DNA of 64,000 bases from Candidatus Steffania adelgidicola. Its GTDB lineage: Bacteria > Pseudomonadota > Gammaproteobacteria > Enterobacterales > Enterobacteriaceae. Position numbers and translations under genes: made by a program. This document shows positions 55,450 to 64,000 of this stretch, in pieces (position 1 is the first letter of the stretch; the number at the start of each line of letters is the position of its first letter). The notes under the pieces were generated by a model, which saw nothing but the letters and a program-made list of their open reading frames with translations, searched no databases and was not told where the DNA came from. Location: NCBI RefSeq assembly GCF_020541225.1, contig NZ_CP045889.1:1146346-1210345 (forward strand), written 5' to 3'.

Positions 55450-56433
55450 TTAATCAATCACATACTGTAACGGTCGTAGAGACAAAACGCTACTTTGATC
55501 TTCCTTAACACGCAGAAGACTGTTAGGTTTTAAATTTTTCTTCAGCACTGCCTGTATCCAGACAGTGGCATCCTCCAAGTTACAAGCTGCGAGCACTGTA
55601 CCAGTTTGGCGCCAATGATCACCAATCTTCAGCTCCAACTTGTCACCGACAGTGGGAAGATAGCTGGCTTTCCCAGCTAGCCAGTACAAACCTCGTGTAT
55701 TCACTCCATGATATTTAGCACGTGCTACCATTTCTTGGCCGGCGTAACACCCCTTATTAAAGCTAATAGCATTCAACATCTGTAGATTAGCCGCCTGTGG
55801 GATAAACTGCGCTGCATTAACACTATCAATTACTGGATAGCCTGCCTCTATATCCAGTGCTAGCCATTGCCGACTATCGTTAAACTGCGCCTGACCGATT
55901 AGCTGGTCTTGCAAGGAAATACATACCGATCGAGTTGTTATTAACAAAAACCGAGGCCTAGGAAGATTAAAATAAAGCAGAGTGGTTTCCTGATTATGCG
56001 AAACGGGATGGATTTCATCTGGCACTCTACTAAAGAACCGGGCAAGTACTCGCCGCGCCTGAAAACCAGCAACACCCAACATCACCGTTTCATCATCGGC
56101 AATAATATTGGTTCTGGAAAAGACAGCGTACTTTTTTAATTCAGCGATCTGACTATTGCGTACACTACGCCGTTCAATAAAAGCCACCCCATCTCCGTGG
56201 TAAAAGACGCACAAGTAACTTAACATCTTCCCTTTAGCATCGCAATGAGCACCAAAGCTAAAGTGCTCAGGATCTAATGAAGCGACATCGCAAGTTAACT
56301 GGCCCTGTAAATATTTCATACTTTCCGCACCGTTAAGCCGGACTAATCCCCAATCCTCCTGAGAAATAAGTGTTAACGGCAAATAGATTGAAGGCAATGG
56401 GAAACGAGAAGGAAAAATAATTGAAGATGACAT
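55450..56433 (-). CDS. ygfZ: tRNA-modifying / Fe-S cluster protein YgfZ
   Basis: Folate-binding GcvT-like protein that supports Fe-S enzymes such as MiaB. The family signature KGCYAGQEMVARAKYHG is at about residues 226-242. N-terminal GAESMKYLQGQLTCDVASL is conserved. 327 aa (E. coli 326). Its E. coli neighbours sdhE and cptA are not seen. Retention fits with a need for Fe-S assembly in a reduced cell. Confidence 0.94.
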   Translation of the reverse strand: MSSSIIFPSRFPLPSIYLPLTLISQEDWGLVRLNGAESMKYLQGQLTCDVASLDPEHFSFGAHCDAKGKMLSYLCVFYHGDGVAFIERRSVRNSQIAELKKYAVFSRTNIIADDETVMLGVAGFQARRVLARFFSRVPDEIHPVSHNQETTLLYFNLPRPRFLLITTRSVCISLQDQLIGQAQFNDSRQWLALDIEAGYPVIDSVNAAQFIPQAANLQMLNAISFNKGCYAGQEMVARAKYHGVNTRGLYWLAGKASYLPTVGDKLELKIGDHWRQTGTVLAACNLEDATVWIQAVLKKNLKPNSLLRVKEDQSSVLSLRPLQYVID

Positions 56434-57578
56434 CTAGTGATCCTATATAGTCCCCTGGAAATATATTAATTGTAACTCCCCAATATTTTCAAGAAAATAT
56501 GGTCTTTGGTTTTCAGTATTTATTAAATCAATTACGAATTGATTGACTTTAAATGATATCCTATGTAGGTTTTTTAAAAACCTGTTTTTTATAAAAACCC
56601 AGAGTTGACATCTACAAAATAGATAATCTACTATAGAGTATCTTCGAATTAATGTTGCGTTATACTTATGAAATATAATATAATCATAACAATATCCAAC
56701 CCCAAAGAAAAATCGACAATGTCACGTAAATTTAATTTAACAGAAAATATTCCAATTCTCAATACCAATAAAAGTCACGGCACTAGAATAGTGATAAAAA
56801 ATAATATTATTACATTTAAAAAATGATAATAGTTAATTAAGAATTTATTTTCCCCGAAAACCTATCAAATTAAAATAAAGAAATTTAAATAAATACAATC
56901 AGTTAAACATAAATCACCTGGATCAGTTTGTTTTTGAGAGCATATATAATCAATTTGCATTTCTCAATGAGAATCACGTTAGGAAATTTCCATGACGAAA
57001 AGTCATGCATCAATAAAAAGAAATATCATAGATAAATAATTAAATTTTAACTGGATTGTATAAATTTAAAAATCCTATTTTTACTAAAAACCTAATTTCA
57101 TTTTTATCTTTTTCTTATTTTACATTCATAAAAATAAACCAGTATAAATCCTAGATTTAGTTATATTGAATATAGCATACATCTGTATTTTTTTAACTCT
57201 TATCATCATTAAAAACTAAATAAATCCCAATAAAAATACAAAATATGTTTATCGCAATAGATTACCTCTGTTATCACTCTATACAAGGATAAAAAGCAAA
57301 TTGTTTAGTCGTAAAACGTTTGTACAGTCTATGTCAATAGACACACAACTGAATCTAAGCAATCCAAAATAAAAGCATCCCACTTTCTAAAATATAATCC
57401 GTGATTATAGCACTCCTTTTATTACAGATAAAAATCTTGCACCCCTCATAGATAATCGGCAATATAGTCCAAAGCATAACAATATAAAATTATAGTTAAT
57501 CTAATTCCTAGTTCCCGATCTTCATGAATTGCTCTAAGATAGAGCTACAATTCCCGATTAGAAAATGAAAGACTATGT
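56434..57578. other. Gene-less space between ygfZ and ibaG
   Basis: Very AT-rich, with no open frame of note and no readable pseudogene; mla genes precede ibaG in E. coli but nothing here clearly matches them. Contains an AGGTTTTT/AAAAACCT palindrome near 56567. Divergent promoters for ygfZ and ibaG must lie here but I cannot place them. Confidence 0.5.
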
Positions 57579-57824
57579 ATGGAACACGTTGAAATTAAAG
57601 CCCTACTAATGAATACCCTAGAATTAGACGCAGTCCATGTAAGCGGCAATGGTACTCATTTTCAGGTGATTGCAGTCAGCAATCACTTCACCGGCATGAG
57701 CCGAGTAAAAAAACAGCAGATGATTTATGCACCACTGATGGAATACATATCAGATAATCGCATTCATGCTTTATCGATTCAAACCTATACCCAGGAAGAG
57801 TGGGATAGCCATCGCACGCTGTAA
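57579..57824 (+). CDS. ibaG: BolA-family protein IbaG
   Basis: Small BolA-like protein that pairs with monothiol glutaredoxin to handle Fe-S clusters and is linked to acid stress and envelope integrity. [30 protein letters not shown] and [12 protein letters not shown] match E. coli IbaG. 81 aa (E. coli 84). murA follows after 62 bp, the normal pair. Nearest Fe-S related gene is ygfZ, 1.1 kb away. Confidence 0.93.
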   Translation: MEHVEIKALLMNTLELDAVHVSGNGTHFQVIAVSNHFTGMSRVKKQQMIYAPLMEYISDNRIHALSIQTYTQEEWDSHRTL

Positions 57825-57853
57825 TAGTTTGTAAATATTACCCTTAGGGGTAA

Positions 57854-59149
<1,296 letters not shown>

Positions 59150-60386
59150 TAAATATTGTTTATGCATAACGTTAAATATATAACACGGCTCATATGGGCA
59201 GTACTTTTCTTTTTATAGAAGATGATGACTTCACCGTTATCTTTACCATTGATTTTATATTTTTCGTCATTTTACATAAATCAAACTGGCATCGAAACCT
59301 CAAATCAAGCGTCCATGTGACATCCTTTTACCACACTATCGTTACAATAGTTAGATGCAGGGTTCACTATGCTCTTGAGCTTCTGCTATCACGTCATTTT
59401 TTCATAAAAAGTATTTTTTATGCTATACAAAATCTTTTGAAAAGATAGTATCGGGTATACGTCGTGCTTTAACTGTAAGAACTATACCTCCTAATACTTA
59501 AAGGTTAATGATTAGACCCCTAATTGTTTTTCAACAAGTGTATATCGCCTCTTCAGGCGGCCTAAATAATTTTAAGAAAACTATTTGTTCTCAGGACATA
59601 TTCATTAACTAAAAATCGCATTTCCAGTAGGAAAGAAATACGAAATTTAAATACAATATAAAACTGCAATAAAAAATATTTAAAAATCGTAAAAAATCAA
59701 TTATATTTATGCATACACTTGCTTTCCCCAAAAAAACATTACATATTACCTTAAACAGACAACATATCGTAAGTGTATAATATATAATACTTTTGACAAT
59801 ATGAGAACTTTAATGAATAGCGAATTCTGATTGAAAATCCTAACCAAGTTTCTTCTATATCTATTTTGTTGATAAATAATATTAAGTTTTCGGTTTTTTA
59901 GTCCGCGACCATTCTCTCTATTTAGAGAGACGATTAAATTACACCACTTATATATAGTATGTAATATCAAGATTTTTTTAAATTACCACTATATTTGTCA
60001 AAAAAATATAGTTTGTTAATTTGATTGAAATCAATAATATATTGTATATTACAAGATATCTATTATTCAAAAAACACATGATTTCGAGGAATTATTTTTA
60101 ATCGTTTCTATTGTCTTAAAAGAGCGCCACATAACATTTCTTATTAAAACAGTGCTCTATGCCTATTGTGTAAATATTTAAAGATTTTTTAATTAATTAG
60201 ATTAATAGTGCTGCTTTTATGTAGACTAAAGAGTCTCTATATGAATACCAGTTATTAATAAAACGTTATCTTCGAATAAATAAATTTCATGCATCATTTC
60301 AACCTTTAAAAATCACTTTAAAAGACTTCGAACTACTGACTATACATAAAAAACATCTCAATAAACACACTTCTATATAGTGAAGA
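59150..60386. other. Gene-less space between murA and coaA
   Basis: 1.2 kb with convergent ends. In E. coli birA lies on this side of coaA; I could not read it. An 84-codon frame at 59194-59448 is hydrophobic and unlike any family I know. A perfect hairpin TCTCTCTA/TAGAGAGA with a 2-nt loop is at 59913-59930. Confidence 0.5.
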
Positions 60387-61337
60387 CTACTTGCGTAAAT
60401 AAACGCTTTCCACCTGATGATTCACGCTTTTGCCGAGAATCAAACTAGCGCGCTCCCGGGTGGGAAGGATATTTTTCCGCAAGTTTCTCCCATTAATTTC
60501 AGTCCATAGTTTGCTAGCAAGCACCACTGCTTCTTGTTCGGAAAGTGCAGAATAATCATGAAAATAAGAGTCAGGATCGGAAAATGCTCCCTGACAGAAT
60601 TTCAGAAAACGATTTATATACCAGCTCCGCAAAAGTATTTCAGGCGCATCAACATAAATAGAAAAGTCAATAAAGTCGGAAACAAACATATGATCAGGAT
60701 CATAATTATAATCGCTGCTACTTTGCAATACATTTAACCCCTCCAGAATCACAATATCTGGCTGGGAAATTACTGTTTCTGCGTTAGGTACAACGTCATA
60801 AATCAAATGGGAATAAACTGGAACGGTTACACGCGGTGTTCCCGATTTCACTTGCGAAAGAAAATTAATTAGGCTTCGAATATCATAAGACTCAGGAAAG
60901 CCTTTGTTCTTCATGAGATTCCGCTGCTTCAGCACCCGATTCGGATACAAAAAACCATCGGTCGTTACCAGTCCCACTTTACGATGTTCGGGCCAGCGAC
61001 TAAGTAACGACTGTAGGACACGAGCTGTTGTACTCTTTCCAACGGCAACGCTACCCGCAATACCTATGATATAAGGAATTCGCTGATCGTCAGTGCCTAA
61101 AAAATGCTCCAACACCGTCTGGCGACGATAATCGGAGCTAATATATAAGTTAAGCAAACGCGATAGGGGTAAATAGATTTCTGCTACTTCCGCAAGAGAC
61201 AGCTCTTCATTCATTCCCTTTAACTTAATGATTTCGCTCTCAGTAAGGGTCAGCGACACGGAATTACGTAACGCAGCCCACTGTTTTCGATTAAATTGCA
61301 GATATGGCGTACTCGGAGGCTGCATAGCTTTTATCAT
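60387..61337 (-). CDS. coaA: Pantothenate kinase
   Basis: Type I pantothenate kinase, the first step of CoA synthesis. P-loop [25 protein letters not shown]-like region [10 protein letters not shown], and PESYD are conserved. 316 aa, the E. coli length from the first ATG. In E. coli coaA is divergent from thrU-tyrU-glyT-thrT, as here. Confidence 0.96.
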   Translation of the reverse strand: MIKAMQPPSTPYLQFNRKQWAALRNSVSLTLTESEIIKLKGMNEELSLAEVAEIYLPLSRLLNLYISSDYRRQTVLEHFLGTDDQRIPYIIGIAGSVAVGKSTTARVLQSLLSRWPEHRKVGLVTTDGFLYPNRVLKQRNLMKNKGFPESYDIRSLINFLSQVKSGTPRVTVPVYSHLIYDVVPNAETVISQPDIVILEGLNVLQSSSDYNYDPDHMFVSDFIDFSIYVDAPEILLRSWYINRFLKFCQGAFSDPDSYFHDYSALSEQEAVVLASKLWTEINGRNLRKNILPTRERASLILGKSVNHQVESVYLRK

Positions 61338-61688
61338 AACATGAGGTAACCTGTCACATAATCTATATCAAGACATAGTAAAGCAACCCGAAAAGGCAAG
61401 AAACTGCATGGTATCAACAGCTTCGTATATATCGAAGAGTATTTTTCTGCTATTTTATAGAATAATTCGTTCGCTATCATGGTCCCTTACCTACAGGGAC
61501 ATCTATAATCCGATAGTATCTAATCAGGAAGACCTCAATACAGTCTAAACCAGGAGTTTACCTAATTACGTCCAATATGATAATATATAGCTTTTAATGG
61601 AATATGCTACTGCTTTAAATAAAATAATAACGTGTATTTTTAATATCAGGTCATTTCTAAAAAAAATGAAATTTTTATAATTTTTTTG

Positions 61689-61718
61689 TTGCATCAATCG
61701 TCCGCTCTCACCTAAAAT
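61689..61718 (+). promoter_or_regulatory. Promoter of the tRNA cluster
   Basis: TTGCAT (61689-61694), an 18-base spacer and TAAAAT (61713-61718), followed by the GC-rich discriminator GCGCAGC typical of stable RNA promoters. An AT-rich tract resembling an UP element precedes it. The first tRNA begins about 14 bp after the -10 box. Confidence 0.65.
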
Positions 61719-61732
61719 GCGCAGCACTTAGT

Positions 61733-61805
61733 GCCGGTATAGCTCAGCTGGTAGAGCAACTGACTTGTAATTAGTAGGTCGAAGGTTCGAATCCTTCTGC
61801 CGGCA
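61733..61805 (+). tRNA. thrU: tRNA-Thr (anticodon TGT)
   Basis: Complete cloverleaf: acceptor GCCGGTA/TGCCGGC, D arm GCTC...GAGC, anticodon loop CTTGTAA, T arm GAAGG TTCGAAT CCTTC. The order thrU-tyrU-glyT-thrT is as in E. coli. After the discriminator A the chromosome reads CCC rather than CCA, so the 3' end must be finished by CCA-adding enzyme, unlike the other three tRNAs here. Confidence 0.95.
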
Positions 61806-61816
61806 CCCCAAAATCC

Positions 61817-61901
61817 GGTGGGGTTCCCGAGTGGTTAAAGGGAGCAGACTGTAAATCTGCCGTCATAGACTTCGAAGGTTCGAATCCTTCCCCCACCACC
61901 A
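61817..61901 (+). tRNA. tyrU: tRNA-Tyr (anticodon GTA)
   Basis: Class II tRNA with long variable arm, nearly identical to E. coli tyrU: acceptor GGTGGGG/CCCCACC, anticodon arm CAGACTGTAAATCTG, T arm GAAGG TTCGAAT CCTTC, encoded CCA. Confidence 0.96.
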
Positions 61902-62076
61902 AATTCCTATCCAGTAGGATGCTAAATTTTATGATTTAGCGAGTAGAGGACTCGAAAGCGAAACCTTTCAGTAATCTTTTGGTTGAAGTAACTAACGCAC
62001 CCTAATATAATATTAAACCAGAGCCTATGAGTCAGGTCCTAATCCATAAAAATATTAAATAAGTGCATTGCAAGAG

Positions 62077-62151
62077 GCGGGTATCGTATAATGGTTATTA
62101 CATCAGCCTTCCAAGCTGATGATGTGGGTTCGATTCCCACTACCCGCTCCA
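62077..62151 (+). tRNA. glyT: tRNA-Gly (anticodon TCC)
   Basis: Acceptor GCGGGTA/TACCCGC, anticodon loop CTTCCAA, T arm GTGGG TTCGATT CCCAC, encoded CCA. A 175-bp spacer before it is longer than in E. coli and contains a perfect GCTAAAT/ATTTAGC hairpin near 61920. Confidence 0.96.
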
Positions 62152-62156
62152 ATTTT

Positions 62157-62232
62157 GCTGATATAGCTCAGTTGGTAGAGCACACCCTTGGTAAGGGTGA
62201 GGTCAGCAGTTCAAATCTGCTTATCAGCACCA
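62157..62232 (+). tRNA. thrT: tRNA-Thr (anticodon GGT)
   Basis: Acceptor GCTGATA/TATCAGC, D arm GCTC...GAGC, anticodon loop TTGGTAA, encoded CCA. In E. coli tufB follows immediately; here tufB is a pseudogene. Confidence 0.96.
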
Positions 62233-62299
62233 CTATTAGGCGCTTTCTAAGCGGATTTTTAAAGACCAAATATCTTTGGATATATTGTTTAATTAATAT

Positions 62300-63345
62300 A
62301 GTCAAAGTACCGATATACTTATATCTTCAAAAACAGAATAAATCTCTAAAAACCTTTACATATCAAACAATACATGCGCGGCACTATTATCAACCACATT
62401 GCTCCATGTCAAGGATCTTGATCCATACCATCAGCACCAATCCTCTATGCACGGTCCATGTCGACATCATACCTATATTTAATTGAATCATCAGTGTATT
62501 AAAAACGCCTGATGTTACTATTAACAATGCACGGAACAACACACGTTATTAATACGATGCCCTGACTATGTACTATTCATACATAGGCTTCTTACGAACA
62601 TAATCGACTATGTAAAAAACCATGTATAAACCTGCATTTTAAAATAGATAGTATAATTTTGACACTTACCATTAGCAACTACTTCATAACGAAAACCAGC
62701 CAGCACCTAACCTACTAAATCGTTAGGCAAATATACATGATGATAACAAACAAAAACATGATATGATTTATGATGAAAAATCAATGAAATTCGTAAAATA
62801 AAATGCAATGATTATTAGTACGATAGTGATATTCCAGGTTACACATCTTTGTTTCACTCGAGACAACTTATTTCAAAATTGCAAACATTGCTTTTCTGAA
62901 GAAAAAAGCACCCACCTTACACAAACCTTCAGAAGCTCTACTCCAACACAAAGACCACCATCGAAAATTGGTGACGCACTAAATTTGTACTGCTTAAAAA
63001 TATCCATCATCATCTTCATCAACGCTGCATATTCCCAGTGTCGCTAAAAATAAGGATATACCGGAGAAAACAACGGAAAACACTTACTGCGTATTATCAA
63101 GTTTTACGAAATGCAGCCAAGCCATACACAGGAAAAATTAAATGCCATTTCTGCGTGAAAATAAAACCAAGAGCTACCCCACCCTCTTCTTTAAAGACTA
63201 CCGTCGATAAATTAGTGAAAAAAAATCAAATTAAGGTTAATCTGATAAACCTTCGCTATTATATAAAATATGCTCGCCAATTCTCCATAAACAAAAGTGC
63301 CAATATTGTTAACGCAGTATGGTTGCTAAAGTCATCTATTATTCA
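62300..63345 (+). pseudogene. tufB: Elongation factor Tu (second copy) remnant
   Basis: Between thrT and secE, the tufB position, and of tufB length. The 3' part is readable. At 63148-63207 FLRENKTKSYPTLFFKDYRR matches [20 protein letters not shown]. Near 63232 VNLINL matches VTLIHP. QFSINKSANIVNA then, after a frame shift, MVAKVI matches [20 protein letters not shown]. Farther 5', ARHYY near 62380 may match TRHYA. Frames change several times. EF-Tu must be made from another copy (tufA) outside the window. Confidence 0.82.
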
Positions 63346-63571
63346 AGAAATCCTAGCATTTATCGAATAAATATTTGACGCAAGATACAATGCAAGCGCA
63401 TCATGTCACATCCTTTTTTAACCGTGACAAATAATACTATTAGTTTCCTGATATTTAAATTTTTGTCATGAGTAAAATACGATTTCATATTGCGGTATAA
63501 GCCTTCAAACGTTTTTCTTGATCATCTAACGTGTGCTTACAGTTAATAAACTTTATTGTGACAGGTTTTCT

Positions 63572-63955
63572 ATGAGTATCAATATCATAACTCAAAGCAG
63601 TAAACGCAGCATCGAAATGGTTAAGTGGTTAATTGTTTTTATGCTGTTGGTTATCTCTATCGTTGGGAACTATTTTTATCGCGACTTTAGCCTACCTCTA
63701 CGCACTTTTACCGAAGTCTTGATTTTAGCTATTGCGGGTGGTGTGGCTATGATGACCTCCAAGGGGAAGTCTCTAATTGGGTTTGCACGTGAAGCACGCA
63801 TCGAAGTACGTAAAGTAATTTGGCCAACCCACCAAGAAACGTTACATACTACGCTAATCGTTGCAACAGTGACCGCCGTAATGGCACTGATCCTGTGGGG
63901 GCTAGATGGAATTCTGGTCTATGTAATATCATTCATTACTAGCCTGAGGTTCTAA
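63572..63955 (+). CDS. secE: Sec translocase subunit SecE
   Basis: Essential clamp of the SecYEG channel. 127 aa, equal to E. coli, from ATG 63572; the longer frame from 63533 adds an unrelated leader. Three hydrophobic helices, and the conserved cytoplasmic segment [20 protein letters not shown] before the last helix. nusG follows one base after the stop. Keeps the three-helix form of enterobacteria rather than the single-helix form. Confidence 0.97.
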   Translation: MSINIITQSSKRSIEMVKWLIVFMLLVISIVGNYFYRDFSLPLRTFTEVLILAIAGGVAMMTSKGKSLIGFAREARIEVRKVIWPTHQETLHTTLIVATVTAVMALILWGLDGILVYVISFITSLRF

Positions 63956-63956
63956 G

Positions 63957-64000
63957 ATGTGCAAATTCCACAAAAAACGCTGGTACGTTGTGCAGGCGTT
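63957..64000 (+). CDS. nusG: Transcription factor NusG, 5' end only
   Basis: Cut by the window edge. The start MCKFHKKRWYVVQA matches E. coli MSEAPKKRWYVVQA, and the secE-nusG order confirms it. NusG couples RNA polymerase with Rho and ribosomes. Confidence 0.92.
   Translation, partial: MCKFHKKRWYVVQA

Noticed and set aside
59194-59448. 84-codon hydrophobic open frame after murA.
   Set aside because: No family match, no clear ribosome-binding site; AT-rich DNA readily gives hydrophobic translations.
62091-62486. 131-codon open frame running through tRNA-Gly and tRNA-Thr.
   Set aside because: Its first part is the translation of two tRNA genes and its last part lies in the tufB remnant.
63038-63370. 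110-codon open frame before secE as a separate gene.
   Set aside because: Its C-terminal part aligns with EF-Tu in position and sequence; better explained as part of the tufB pseudogene.

Overview
The window is a stretch of a reduced chromosome from a gammaproteobacterial (Enterobacterales) symbiont. Every recognisable protein is closest to the Escherichia/Sodalis type, and gene order follows the enterobacterial blocks dxr-uppS-cdsA-rseP-bamA-skp-lpxD-fabZ-lpxA-lpxB-dnaE-accA, the mra/dcw cluster through secA, coaE-zapD, aceE-aceF-lpd, ibaG-murA and coaA-tRNA-secE-nusG. Intact genes alternate with long AT-rich spaces in which dead genes can still be read by aligning broken translations with the E. 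coli protein expected at that place. That pattern fits a Sodalis-like obligate insect symbiont caught during decay; the lineage is inferred and I do not name a species.

Layout: 1-15 kb holds isoprenoid, phospholipid, outer-membrane and lipid A genes, a dead rnhB, dnaE and accA. 16-19 kb has ung alone between two gene-less spaces. 19-35 kb is the dcw cluster: rsmH, (dead ftsL, ftsI), murE, murF, mraY, murD, (dead ftsW), murG, murC, (probable dead ftsQ, no ddl), ftsA, ftsZ, lpxC. 35-42 kb holds a dciA-type gene, a trace of secM, secA, frameshifted mutT, dead yacG, zapD and coaE. 42-45 kb is mostly ruin, ending in a readable pdhR pseudogene. 45-51 kb is the pyruvate dehydrogenase operon. 52-61 kb carries topA, ygfZ, ibaG, murA and coaA, widely spaced. 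61.7-64 kb has four tRNA genes, a dead tufB, secE and the start of nusG.

How the genes fit together: lipid A, peptidoglycan precursors, outer-membrane assembly, Sec export, fatty acid synthesis and pyruvate-to-acetyl-CoA conversion look maintained. Septal wall synthesis (FtsI, FtsW, FtsL, probably FtsQ), regulation (PdhR, SecM) and some accessory or redundant functions (MutT, YacG, RNase HII, the second EF-Tu) have been lost. AceF shows the same process inside a living gene: of three lipoyl domains only the first keeps its lysine.

The most unexpected signal is the number of perfect, short-loop inverted repeats in the decayed DNA. They include an 18-bp stem with a 3-nt loop inside the broken mutT, a 16-bp stem in the ftsL/ftsI ruin, and 12-bp and 11-bp stems elsewhere. 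Most lack a T-run and do not look like terminators. I read them as a probable mutational footprint (template switching at palindromes) rather than as regulatory sites. All comparisons with E. coli proteins are from memory and should be confirmed by alignment.
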